Below, in pieces: positions 15,600 to 23,491 of a stretch of DNA of 46,909 nucleotides. The DNA comes from DATBGO01 sp050011895. GTDB lineage: Bacteria; Actinomycetota; Actinomycetes; Streptosporangiales; Streptosporangiaceae. Below the pieces are notes generated by a model. The model did not search any database, had not been told where the DNA came from, and saw only the letters and a list, made by a program, of their open reading frames with translations. Each line of letters begins with the position of its first letter. Within the stretch, counting starts at the first letter, position 1. The translations under genes were made by a program, and so were the position numbers. The stretch spans positions 1 through 46,909 of the forward strand of contig JBEKIF010000035.1 of assembly GCA_050011895.1 (NCBI GenBank), given 5' to 3'.

Positions 15600-17237
15600 A
15601 TGAGCGCAACACTTGTCGCTAAGGGGCTTGCGGCGGCGCACGGCGACCGCGTCCTGTTTTCCGGACTGGACCTGGTGGTCGGCCCCGGCGACGTAATCGG
15701 CCTAGTCGGGGCGAACGGGGCGGGCAAGTCGACGCTGCTGCGTCTGCTCGTCGGCGTGGAGACAGCCGATACGGGGACGGTCACGGTCAGCCCGCCGGGC
15801 GCGACAATCGGCTACCTGCCTCAGGAGCCGGACCGGCGCCCCGGCGAGACGATGCGGCAGTTCCTGGCCCGGCGGGCCGGGGTCGCCGCGGCGCAGGAAG
15901 AGATGCAGTCCGCTGCGGATGCGCTGGCGGCTGGTGATTCGGGCGCGGACGAGGACTATTCGAGCGGACTGGAACGGTGGCTGGCGCTGGGCGGCGCGGA
16001 CCTGGACGAGCGCGCCGGTGCGGTGCTGGCCGGGCTGGGCCTGGCGGTGGATCTCGATTACGAGATGACCGGCCTTTCCGGCGGGCAGGCGGCGCGGGCC
16101 GGATTGGCCTCGTTGCTGCTGAGCCGGTATGACGTGTTCCTGCTGGATGAACCGACTAACGACCTCGACCTGGACGGCCTGGCCCGGCTGGAGGAGTTCG
16201 TGGCGGGCCTGCGGTCCGGGACTGTCCTGGTCAGCCATGACCGCGAGTTCCTCGCCCGGACCGTTACCGGAGTCGTGGAGCTTGACCTGGCCCAGCAGCA
16301 GGTCACCACCTATGGCGGCGGCTACGCGGCCTACCTGGCCGAACGCGAGGTGGCCCGGCGGCACGCCCGTGCCGACTACGACGACTACGCCGGCACGCGC
16401 GCGAGTCTGCAGGATCGGGCCAGGTCGCAGCGCGCTTGGATGGAAAAGGGTGTCAAGAACGCCCGCCGCAAGCAACCGGACAACGACAAGATCGGCCGCA
16501 AGTTCCGCACCGAAGCCACCGAGAAACAGGCCGCGAAGGCCCGCCAGACCGAGCGCCTGATCGAGCGCCTCGACGTGGTGGACGAACCCCGCAAGGAATG
16601 GGACCTCCGGATGGAAATCGCGGCCGCGCCCAGAGCCGGAGCGATCGTCGCCACGCTCCGGGGCGCCGTCGTCCGGCGCGGCTCGTTCACCCTCGGCCCT
16701 GTCAACCTGCAGATCGACTGGGCGGACAGGGTCGCCATGACCGGCCCGAATGGATCCGGCAAGACCACCCTGCTCGACGCGCTGCTCGGCCGGACCGCAC
16801 TTGACGAGGGCCATTCCGCGCTGGGCCCGGGGGTCGTGGTGGGCGAGGTCGATCAGGCCCGTGGCCTGTTCCTGGGCGGCGAGCCGCTGATCGACGCCTT
16901 CCGGACCGCCGTGCCCGGCATGATGCCGGCCGACGCACGGACGCTGCTCGCGAAGTTCGGCCTCCGCGCCGATCACGTGCTGCGGCCCGCTGACACCCTT
17001 TCCCCCGGCGAGCGCACCAGGGCCGCACTGGCGCTGCTGCAAGCACGCGGCGTCAACCTGCTGGTCCTTGACGAGCCGACGAACCATCTTGACCTGCCCG
17101 CTATCGAGCAGCTGGAGTCGGCACTCGAGTCCTATCCGGGCACCCTGCTGCTCGTCACCCATGATCGCCGGATGCTCGAAACGGTGACCACCAACCGGCG
17201 GGTCGACATGGCGGATGGCCGCATTACCAGCCGCTGA
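15600..17237 (+). CDS. ABC-F family ATPase (duplicated ABC domains)
   Basis: 545-aa soluble protein with two ABC ATPase domains and no membrane segment, the ABC-F layout of ribosome-associated translation factors or antibiotic-resistance proteins. The first domain has Walker A GANGAGKST (about 38-46), signature LSGGQ (about 158) and LLDEPTNDLDL. The second has GPNGSGKTT (about 381), signature LSPGE (about 467) and LVLDEPTNHLDL. A charged inter-domain linker (about 270-340, RARSQRAWMEKGVKNARRKQPDNDKIGRKFRTEATEKQ) is typical. The second signature carries Pro in place of the first Gly. The ATG at 15600 is preferred over an in-frame start at 15513 because family homology starts at SATLVAKGLA. Confidence 0.93.
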   Translation: MSATLVAKGLAAAHGDRVLFSGLDLVVGPGDVIGLVGANGAGKSTLLRLLVGVETADTGTVTVSPPGATIGYLPQEPDRRPGETMRQFLARRAGVAAAQEEMQSAADALAAGDSGADEDYSSGLERWLALGGADLDERAGAVLAGLGLAVDLDYEMTGLSGGQAARAGLASLLLSRYDVFLLDEPTNDLDLDGLARLEEFVAGLRSGTVLVSHDREFLARTVTGVVELDLAQQQVTTYGGGYAAYLAEREVARRHARADYDDYAGTRASLQDRARSQRAWMEKGVKNARRKQPDNDKIGRKFRTEATEKQAAKARQTERLIERLDVVDEPRKEWDLRMEIAAAPRAGAIVATLRGAVVRRGSFTLGPVNLQIDWADRVAMTGPNGSGKTTLLDALLGRTALDEGHSALGPGVVVGEVDQARGLFLGGEPLIDAFRTAVPGMMPADARTLLAKFGLRADHVLRPADTLSPGERTRAALALLQARGVNLLVLDEPTNHLDLPAIEQLESALESYPGTLLLVTHDRRMLETVTTNRRVDMADGRITSR

Positions 17238-17246
17238 AGCCGAGCT

Positions 17247-17275
17247 CCGGCGGCTGCAGTCAAGCTGCAGGCCGG
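17247..17275. terminator. Possible terminator between convergent genes
   Basis: Hairpin CCGGCGGCTGCAG-TCAAG-CTGCAGGCCGG with a small bulge, just after the ABC-F stop and in the gap to the convergent PLP-enzyme gene. Confidence 0.5.
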
Positions 17276-17381
17276 ACGCCGGACCACGCCTTCAGCACGC
17301 GCCGCAGGCCCCGGCGGAACGAGGCACCGGCTGGATCAAGGACCCGCCCTTAGGCCGGCCCCTCGTCGAGTCGGCTCATGT

Positions 17382-18425
17382 TCATCGTGCCGCAGCCGTC
17401 GCGCGGCGCCAGGCGCCTAGTGCGGCCTCGATATCGTCGGCGGTGATGCCAACATGTGTGAGCATCCGGATTCGGTCGCCGATCAGTGTGACGAGCACCC
17501 CCTGGGCGGCTAGCAGATCTGCCCATTCCCTGACGTCGCGGCCGGTACCGGTCACCTGCACGAACACGATGTTGGTCTCGACGCTGGCAGGATCAACGGA
17601 GCCTGGCAGGACGTCAGCGACGCCCTCGGCAAGCCGATGGGCATTCGCGTGGTCCTCATTCAGCCGCTCCGGACCCTCCTGAAGGGCGATCAGGCCGGCT
17701 GCGGCCATCAGGCCGGCCTGCCGCCATGCGCCACCGAAGAGGATCTTGAGCCTTCGGACTTCCCTGATGAACTCGGCGTCACCCGCCAGGACGGAGCCGA
17801 CCGGCGCGCCCAGCCCCTTGGAGAGGCAGAACATCATCGCGTTCACCTCGGATGCAAAGTCGGCCACCGTCGCGCCTGTCACCGCGCAGGCGTTGAATAT
17901 CCGTGCTCCGTCCAGGTACAGGGGCACGTCGCGGGCAGCGCAGGCCGCAGCGATCGCTCGAACGTCAGCGACAGGCAGCACCGAGCCGCCGCCCGCCTGA
18001 TGAGTGTTCTCGATTGTTACGAGATCAACGATGCTGGCATCGTAAGGATCGGGTTCCAGCGCCCGCCCGACCTGGCCGGCGCTGAGAAGCCCGCGAGCGG
18101 GCGCCGGTATCCGCTGGAAGGCGATGCCGGACAGGACTGCGGCCGAGGCCACCTCGGTCCCGCCCACGTGCGCGGAAGCCTCGCAGACTACGAAATGCCC
18201 AGCTCTGGCGAACGCGTGCATCGCGACCTGATTGCACATTGTCCCGGTGGGGAGGTAGGCCGCGGCTTCTTTGCCAGTCAGCTCAGCCGCCCGGTCCTGC
18301 AGCCGGTTCACAGTGGGATCATCGCCGTACCAGTCATCACCGACCTCCGCGATGGCCATCGCGCGGCGCATCGCCTCGGACGGCATGCTGACGGTGTCCG
18401 AGCGAAGGTCGATGGGAGCATTCAC
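17382..18425 (-). CDS. Threonine aldolase family PLP enzyme (beta-eliminating lyase fold)
   Basis: 347-aa fold-type I PLP enzyme of the low-specificity threonine aldolase/GntG group, which cleaves beta-hydroxy amino acids to glycine plus an aldehyde. The N-terminal signature DLRSDTVSMPSEAMRRAM with EVGDDWYGDDPTV is diagnostic. Other features are ENTHQAGGG, LDGARIFNA (the Asp pairs with the PLP pyridine nitrogen), and the PLP-binding lysine K203 in CLSKGLGAPVGSVLAG. Length is normal for the family. It is followed after 21 bp upstream by a VOC protein gene on the same strand, so the two probably form an operon. The exact aldol substrate is unknown. Confidence 0.9.
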   Translation of the reverse strand: MNAPIDLRSDTVSMPSEAMRRAMAIAEVGDDWYGDDPTVNRLQDRAAELTGKEAAAYLPTGTMCNQVAMHAFARAGHFVVCEASAHVGGTEVASAAVLSGIAFQRIPAPARGLLSAGQVGRALEPDPYDASIVDLVTIENTHQAGGGSVLPVADVRAIAAACAARDVPLYLDGARIFNACAVTGATVADFASEVNAMMFCLSKGLGAPVGSVLAGDAEFIREVRRLKILFGGAWRQAGLMAAAGLIALQEGPERLNEDHANAHRLAEGVADVLPGSVDPASVETNIVFVQVTGTGRDVREWADLLAAQGVLVTLIGDRIRMLTHVGITADDIEAALGAWRRATAAAR

Positions 18426-18446
18426 CTGGGGAGCGCCCGCTGGCCG

Positions 18447-18884
18447 TCAGCTGGCCATGTGGAAGAGCTCGAGCTGGATGTTGTCGGGATCCCGAAAGAC
18501 GAGCACCGAGTAGGGCATCGGCTTGTCGGCGTCGATGACGCCGGAGTGCTCGATGCCCAGTTCGTCGAGCCAGCTTGCCCATGCGTCCAGGCTGGGGCGA
18601 TCAGCGACGCCGAACGAGATGTGGTCCAGGCCGGTCCGGCTCTCGTCGAAGGGCTGGCCGGGGTTGGCTTCGTGGTGGTGCAGGCCGATCGCGACGCCCG
18701 AGCGGGGCTCGGTGAGGAGCACGGCGTAACCACCCTCCTCGGCGCCGTAGTGCGGGAAGATGACCGGTACGCGGCTCATCCCGAAGACCCGCTCGTACCA
18801 CCGAGCGCTGGCCTCCACATCGGACACGGTCGGCGAAAAATGATGGAAGCCGGTGACGGCTGGTGCGGCAGTGGTCTCGGTCAA
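18447..18884 (-). CDS. VOC family protein (glyoxalase/dioxygenase fold)
   Basis: About 145-aa vicinal-oxygen-chelate protein with two beta-alpha-beta-beta-beta modules: TGFHHFSPTVSDVEASARWYERVFG, then TGLDHISFGV...WLDELGI. Metal-ligand positions are visible as His in GFHHF, His in LDHISF and Glu in IQLELFHM. It may be a dioxygenase, a lyase/epimerase or a binding protein; the substrate is not identifiable. The start is probably TTG at 18884, because AAAGGAG lies 6 nt upstream. An ATG at 18908 exists, but using it would place that ribosome site inside the gene. It precedes the threonine-aldolase-type gene on the same strand with a 21-bp gap. Confidence 0.85.
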   Translation of the reverse strand: MTETTAAPAVTGFHHFSPTVSDVEASARWYERVFGMSRVPVIFPHYGAEEGGYAVLLTEPRSGVAIGLHHHEANPGQPFDESRTGLDHISFGVADRPSLDAWASWLDELGIEHSGVIDADKPMPYSVLVFRDPDNIQLELFHMAS

Positions 18885-19016
18885 GGCAGGCTCCTTTGTC
18901 AGCTGCAACCCAGGACGTCCATGCTGGCCGGTCAGGGAGGGAACGGCTCATTGAGAGCAAGCTAGAACGAGACCGATGGACAGGTCAATGTCGGGTGCAG
19001 TTGGCACGCTGGTGCC

Positions 19017-19676
19017 ATGAGTAACCGAACAGACTGGCGTGAGCTGGCCGACCTGCCATTCGCCGCCGCCCTCACGCCGAACCGGGGCGGGCTGGCCCCC
19101 AGCGCAGTCTATGACTGCGTCCATTTCGACCAGGTCAGCTTCGATGAACCGGAGGCGGCGTCCAGCAGGTTCATCGAGTGCGCCTTCACCACGGTGTCCT
19201 TCCAGGGCGGCCGGCTGCAGCGGGCCAGGTTCAGCGATGTCTGGCTGCGCGACGTGCGGCTGGTCACGACCGGCCTGGCGGAGACGGAGTGGGTGAATGT
19301 GATCGTCGCCGGGAGCGTGGCCGCAGGCGTCGAGGCGTTCGGGGCGAAGCTGCGCAGGGTTACCTTCCGGGGCTGCAAGCTCGATTCGGTGAACTTCCGC
19401 GACGCCGCGCTGACCGAGGTGACCTTCGACAACTGCGATCTGCGCGACGTGGACTTCGCAGGCGCGACCCTGACCAGGGCCGCCTTCCCCGGCTCCCGGC
19501 TGACCAGGACAGATTTCAGCCAGGCGCGGATGGACAAGACCGATCTGCGCGGCGCCGAGCTCGGCGTCATCATCGGCCAGGACTCGCTGCGCGGCGCCAT
19601 CATCGCTGCCGCGCAGCTGGTCTATCTGGCCCCGGTGCTGGCCGAGACGATGGGCATCACGGTCAGCGACGACTAG
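19017..19676 (+). CDS. Pentapeptide-repeat protein
   Basis: 219 aa with degenerate A(D/N)LXX-type pentapeptide repeats over residues 35-185 (for example FDQVSFDEPEAASSRFIECAF, LRRVTFRGCKLDSVNFRDAAL, LRDVDFAGATLTRAAFPGSRL). These predict a right-handed quadrilateral beta helix. Proteins of this class include DNA mimics that protect gyrase from quinolones, but many have no known role, and the sequence does not settle which applies. It starts with ATG, and its 3' end overlaps the convergent methyltransferase gene by 14 bp. Confidence 0.87.
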   Translation: MSNRTDWRELADLPFAAALTPNRGGLAPSAVYDCVHFDQVSFDEPEAASSRFIECAFTTVSFQGGRLQRARFSDVWLRDVRLVTTGLAETEWVNVIVAGSVAAGVEAFGAKLRRVTFRGCKLDSVNFRDAALTEVTFDNCDLRDVDFAGATLTRAAFPGSRLTRTDFSQARMDKTDLRGAELGVIIGQDSLRGAIIAAAQLVYLAPVLAETMGITVSDD

Positions 19677-20472
19677 CGCAAGCACGAGCGGTTACCCGGT
19701 CCGCCCGGTCTGCGCGCCAGCACGACGCACGCAGCGGCACGTCGATCTCGGCAGCGCCGGGGAACCGTTCCTGCAGCGCGGCCCTCGCGCGGGTCAGCCC
19801 GGCAGCTCGGTCGGCCGCGCTGGCGGTGATGACGCCGCTGTAGGTAGCCAGCAGGTCGACAACATCGCCGATCCCCATCTTCCGTGCGAACCCGAACGAG
19901 GCGGTGGCGATATCGCCGAACGGTCCGCCGTCGGGCAGCGTCACCTCGTGATGCCGCCCCGACCGGGGCTGCTGCTGGCCTTGAGCATCCGCTTGCGCCG
20001 TGTCCGGCCTGCTGAGCCGACGCAGCTCGCGGAGCCAGCCGGCCTGGCGATCAAGGCTGCTCCAGACCACCCCGAATCGGCCGCCATCACGTAGTACCCT
20101 GGCGATCTCCGGAACCGCGCGGTCAGGATCCATCCAGTGCCACGCTGATGACACGAATACGCCATCGGCGCTCGCGTCGGGCACCGGGATCGCCTCGCCT
20201 CTGCCCTGCAGGACGTGGACGCCGGGCGAACGTGCCCGCAGCACGGCCGCCATCCGCTCATCGGGCTCGACGGCCAGCACCTGCGCGACCTTCCGCGCCA
20301 GGACGCGGGTCAGCAAGCCAGTGCCTGCGGCCAGGTCGACCGCGACCTCGCAGTGCGTGGGCAGCAGCCAGTCCACCGCGGCGTCAGGCGGCCCCGGACG
20401 CAACCGGTCGTAATCCTCGGCGACCGCTCCGAAAGACGTAGCACGCTCTGGGCGACTAACCACACCTGTCAC
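19663..20472 (-). CDS. SAM-dependent methyltransferase, class I
   Basis: Class I methyltransferase with motif I VDLAAGTGLLTRVLA, the acidic motif VLAVEPDERM, and ADGVFVSSAWHWMDPDRAVPEIARVLRDGGRFGVVW (motifs II and III). The N-terminal SFGAVAEDYDRLRPGPPDA is typical of the small-molecule methyltransferase_11 type. The reported start is GTG at 20472 (MTGVVSRPERATSFG, about 269 aa). An ATG at 20514 would add 14 Arg/Gly-rich residues, and neither start has a strong ribosome site. The 3' end overlaps the pentapeptide-repeat gene. The substrate is unknown. Confidence 0.85.
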   Translation of the reverse strand: MTGVVSRPERATSFGAVAEDYDRLRPGPPDAAVDWLLPTHCEVAVDLAAGTGLLTRVLARKVAQVLAVEPDERMAAVLRARSPGVHVLQGRGEAIPVPDASADGVFVSSAWHWMDPDRAVPEIARVLRDGGRFGVVWSSLDRQAGWLRELRRLSRPDTAQADAQGQQQPRSGRHHEVTLPDGGPFGDIATASFGFARKMGIGDVVDLLATYSGVITASAADRAAGLTRARAALQERFPGAAEIDVPLRASCWRADRADRVTARACASRR

Positions 20473-20581
20473 GCTAACTCGCCGCAGAGGACGACCGCGC
20501 CCGGCCCCGGCCATGCCGCCGGTGCCAGGTCAGACTCCGGGTGCCGCCGATGAGCTCGCCGGCCCTGGGTGGCCGTGAGCG

Positions 20582-20610
20582 AGCCGGGGCCGCTCGGCGC
20601 GGCCCCGGCT
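20582..20610 (-). terminator. Strong GC hairpin terminator
   Basis: Perfect 12-bp stem AGCCGGGGCCGC / GCGGCCCCGGCT with a 5-nt loop, 18 bp beyond the stop of the propeller-like gene on the minus strand and upstream of the methyltransferase gene. Confidence 0.75.
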
Positions 20611-20627
20611 GGCCGGTCGTTACGGCG

Positions 20628-21713
20628 TCATTGCGATGGCGGCGGGATCGCGTCCGGCCCGTATCCCCAGATAACCGCGTCCGTGCCCGTCGTCCCCTGG
20701 GTGGCGCCGACTGCCCAGACTGAAGTTGTGCCAGGAATCAGCGCTTGCGCTTCAATCCCGAAACCGGCCCCGCCGGGGGCAGCGATACGGCTCCACCGGC
20801 CGGAGCGAGACAGGTGCAGATCAAGGGAACTGCCGCTGTTCGACTCGGCGGCGGCCCATAGGCCGCCCTGCCCGTCCGGGATGAGATGCCCGAGACCGGC
20901 AACGGGCCACGGCACCTTGATCCTGGTCCATTGCCTGCCGCTGAGGTGGATCAGCCAGGACGTGATGTGACTGCTCCCGGTCGTTCCTGACACCCAGACG
21001 TCCTTCGGGGACGTGGGCAGCACGCCGGTGGCCGCGACACCGGCCAGCGGCCTGGCTGTCAGCTGCCGCCATCTCGTGCCGTTGTAATGCAGGATGACGC
21101 TCTGCAGGGGCGCTCCGCTGATAGCCCAGATGCTCGTGGCGGAAAGTGCGCTCGCAGCAGCGATGGCGCTGCCGTTGCCGGTGACCTTCTTCCAGCCGTG
21201 GCCGTTGAAGTGCCAGGTGCCAAGGCCGCCGATGGCACCGCTCGCGCCGAAGACCCACACGTCCTTCGCGCTGACCGCGGCGATCCCGGTGAGTTCCCCT
21301 GAGCCGCTCAGGTGCTTGGCCACCGACCAGCGGCGGCCGTTCCAGTGCAGGATGTCCCCGCCGTAGAAGGTGACGGCCCAGATGTCGCTGGCCGAGACAG
21401 CGCTTGCGGCGTTGATGGTGCTGTCGAGCCCACCCGGGAGCGGGCTGGCCCGCCAGCGCCCGCCGGTCCAGCGCTCGGCGACCGGGGAGCCTGAGATGGA
21501 CAGGTTGGTCCCGCCGAACGCCCAGGCATCATGCCTGCCCGGCGCGATCACCGCCGTGAAGCCTGAGACGTCAGCAGGCGCGCCGTAGTGATGCACGAAT
21601 ACCTCGCGCCAGCCGGTACCGCTCGGAGCCTGAGCGGGCAGCCCCATCGCCGTCATCGTGGCAGCAAACGTCACGGTGCCGAGAACGACGCCGACTCGGC
21701 TGGACAGCTTCAT
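20628..21713 (-). CDS. Secreted propeller-like repeat protein
   Basis: 361 aa with an N-terminal signal peptide (MKLSSRVGVVLGTVTFAATMTAMGLPAQA). The rest is made of repeated blade-like units of about 40-45 residues of the pattern SAxDxWA(V/I)..., a short loop, then (H/L)(W/Y)NGxxW, for example SASDIWAVTFYGGDILHWNGRRW and SAKDVWVFGASGA...WHFNGHGW. This suggests a beta-propeller exported to the cell surface or medium, with unknown binding partner. The gene at 27414-28727 encodes a longer relative with the same repeats, so the two are paralogues. Its ribosome site and start codon are duplicated in tandem (see 21709-21750). Confidence 0.8.
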   Translation of the reverse strand: MKLSSRVGVVLGTVTFAATMTAMGLPAQAPSGTGWREVFVHHYGAPADVSGFTAVIAPGRHDAWAFGGTNLSISGSPVAERWTGGRWRASPLPGGLDSTINAASAVSASDIWAVTFYGGDILHWNGRRWSVAKHLSGSGELTGIAAVSAKDVWVFGASGAIGGLGTWHFNGHGWKKVTGNGSAIAAASALSATSIWAISGAPLQSVILHYNGTRWRQLTARPLAGVAATGVLPTSPKDVWVSGTTGSSHITSWLIHLSGRQWTRIKVPWPVAGLGHLIPDGQGGLWAAAESNSGSSLDLHLSRSGRWSRIAAPGGAGFGIEAQALIPGTTSVWAVGATQGTTGTDAVIWGYGPDAIPPPSQ

Positions 21714-21750
21714 TCGAGGTACTCCGATCTTTCATTCGAGGTACTCCGAT
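21709..21750 (-). repeat. Tandem duplication of the ribosome site and start codon
   Basis: The 20-bp sequence ATCGGAGTACCTCGAATGAA (minus strand) occurs twice with a 22-bp period. Each copy contains GGAG followed after 7 nt by ATG. The downstream copy starts the propeller-like protein; the upstream ATG is out of frame and would read a short decoy frame. Confidence 0.85.
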
Positions 21751-21823
21751 ATACAGGCTGCCCGGGCTGGCGTGCGGAGCCGCGTTACTCCGCCGGCCGG
21801 CCGTCCGTCTACCATCCTGGTTA

Positions 21824-22504
21824 GTGGACGCCCCAGATGCTACCGAGCTTCGCGCAGCCCGCGGGCAGCTAGTCAGCTACAGCGCGCGGTTGCCTGACGA
21901 CGGGCTTGCCGTCGGCAGCGCGGGCAACATCAGTGTGCGGCTCGGTGACGTGGTCGCCATCACGCCGTCGGGCATCAGCTACCAGGAGATGGCGGCAGCC
22001 GACATCTGCCTCGTGACGCTCGGCGGCGCGGAACTCGATGCGGCCGAAGAGCCCTCGTCTGAGACGCCAATGCACCTGGCGATCTATGCGGCGACCGATG
22101 CCGCAGCGGTCGTGCACACGCATTCCCCTGAGGTGATCGCGCTGTCGTCGGCCTGCGACGAGCTGCCCGCCATTCATTACGCCATCACCGGGCTCGGCGG
22201 CCCGGTACGAGTCGCGCAGTACACCAGGTTCGGATCGGCTGATCTCGCCAGCGCTGCGACGATGGCGCTTAACGGCCGGCGCGCGGTAATCCTGCAGAAC
22301 CACGGCGCGGTCACCTACGGGGGGACACTCGCGGAGGCCTACGACCGCGCGCTGCTGCTGGAATGGCTGGCCCGCGTCTACCGGCTCGCCCGATCGTACG
22401 GGACGCCGAGGATCCTCTCCGCGGCCCAGCTCGATGCGGTAACCGCGGAGACCGAGCGCCGCCACTACGGCCTGCGGCGGCGCAAGCCGAGTGATACCTA
22501 CTGA
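21824..22504 (+). CDS. Class II aldolase/adducin family protein (fuculose-phosphate aldolase-like)
   Basis: 226-aa zinc-dependent class II aldolase starting at GTG. It has the family's GSAGNISVRLGD substrate-phosphate loop, PSSETPMH with the catalytic Glu (E80), zinc ligands H98 and H100 in VVHTHS, and H160 in LQNHG. Members cleave L-fuculose-1-phosphate, L-ribulose-5-phosphate and related sugars; here the substrate is unknown. Its 3' end overlaps the convergent amidohydrolase by 7 bp. The C-terminus ends basic (YGLRRRKPSDTY). Confidence 0.88.
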   Translation: MDAPDATELRAARGQLVSYSARLPDDGLAVGSAGNISVRLGDVVAITPSGISYQEMAAADICLVTLGGAELDAAEEPSSETPMHLAIYAATDAAAVVHTHSPEVIALSSACDELPAIHYAITGLGGPVRVAQYTRFGSADLASAATMALNGRRAVILQNHGAVTYGGTLAEAYDRALLLEWLARVYRLARSYGTPRILSAAQLDAVTAETERRHYGLRRRKPSDTY

Positions 22505-23358
22505 GCGCCGAGGCCGAAGATGCGCGCCGCGTTACCGCCCCATGCGGCCGCCACCTGGTCAGGCGTGCATTCCGCTTCAAGCATGACCGTCTCAAGGGCG
22601 CGGGCGTTGCGGTCCACGCCACGCACGCCGGGCCAGTCGGTGCCGAAAACCAGCTTGCTGCCGAGCCGTCGCAATGAATGCCCGTAATAGTCGGGCAGCC
22701 GCTGCGGCGGTAGGCCGGAGACGTCGATCCAGACGTTCTGATTGGTCAGCGCGAGGAAGGCGGCCTGGTCATACCACCAGCCCCGGCCGCCGTGCGCCAG
22801 CACGACGGTGAGCCCGGGGAAGTCCCTGAACACCTCCGCGAGCAGCGCCGGATCGGCGTAGTTGTTGGAGGACCCGGAGAAGATCGACGTCCCGCAATGC
22901 ACGATAAGCGGGAGGCTCCGCTCTGCCGCCCATGAGTAGGCGGGGTAGAGCATCGGGTCGCCGGGCGAGAAGCCGCCGTGCACCGGATGAACCTTCAACG
23001 CGACCGCGCCCAGGCTGACCTGCCTGGCAAGCTCCTTGACGACCGGGTAGTGCAGGTGCGGGTTGATATTGGCCACCGCGCGGAACCTGACCGGGTTGCA
23101 CTCGACAAGCGGGAGCACGTCCTCGATCGGCTGCGGCTCAGCCACCTTCGGGCTGTACTCGGAGAACAGCAGCACGTGGTCGACGCCCTGCCTGGCGAAG
23201 TGCTCATCGACCAGCTCGGGCACTGGCGCCCCGTGGGCGTCGAAAAGCTCCGTGGGGATGCCGCCGCCGAAGTCTTCAGCCCAGGAAACCCAGTCCGGCG
23301 CGGTCGGCATCCTGGACACGTGCGTGTGCGCATCGACGAGCAGCTGGCCGTCCAGCAT
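22498..23358 (-). CDS. Amidohydrolase family protein (amidohydrolase_2 type)
   Basis: 286-aa TIM-barrel metal hydrolase or decarboxylase. Landmarks are VDAHTHV (H11/H13 metal site), KVHPVHGGF, LIVHCGTS, VVLAHGGRG and the C-terminal Asp in FGTDWPG. The family includes decarboxylases such as ACMSD and gamma-resorcylate decarboxylase as well as lactone hydrolases, and the reaction here is not determinable. The ATG at 23358 is chosen: it gives MLDGQLLVDAHTH and follows the stop of a 31-codon ORF by a single base (TGA-G-ATG), indicating strict translational coupling. An in-frame upstream start at 23412 would read through that small gene in another frame and is less likely. Confidence 0.9.
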   Translation of the reverse strand: MLDGQLLVDAHTHVSRMPTAPDWVSWAEDFGGGIPTELFDAHGAPVPELVDEHFARQGVDHVLLFSEYSPKVAEPQPIEDVLPLVECNPVRFRAVANINPHLHYPVVKELARQVSLGAVALKVHPVHGGFSPGDPMLYPAYSWAAERSLPLIVHCGTSIFSGSSNNYADPALLAEVFRDFPGLTVVLAHGGRGWWYDQAAFLALTNQNVWIDVSGLPPQRLPDYYGHSLRRLGSKLVFGTDWPGVRGVDRNARALETVMLEAECTPDQVAAAWGGNAARIFGLGAQ

Positions 23359-23359
23359 C

Positions 23360-23455
23360 TCAGAACCGCACGTAGTCGTACTCGACGGGCTGGACTCCGG
23401 TGGTGCCCGCAAACATGTGGTCTGCCTCTTCCCTGAGCATAAACTCGCAAGTCAT
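23360..23455 (-). CDS. Small ORF (31 aa) translationally coupled to the amidohydrolase
   Basis: Not a known gene. It begins MTCEFMLREEADHMF and ends PVEYDYVRF, with an excellent GAGGAGGG ribosome site 7 nt before its ATG (about 23462-23469). Its stop is separated from the amidohydrolase ATG by one base. The peptide is acidic in its first half and aromatic-rich at the end (EYDYVRF), with no signal peptide or membrane helix. Third codon positions are mostly G or C. It lies 36 bp downstream of a membrane-protein gene on the same strand. It may be an obligate small subunit of the amidohydrolase, a precursor peptide, or a coupling leader; the sequence does not decide between these. Confidence 0.65.
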   Translation of the reverse strand: MTCEFMLREEADHMFAGTTGVQPVEYDYVRF

Positions 23456-23491
23456 GTCACACCCTCCTCATGCCTATCCTTACGTGCTACA

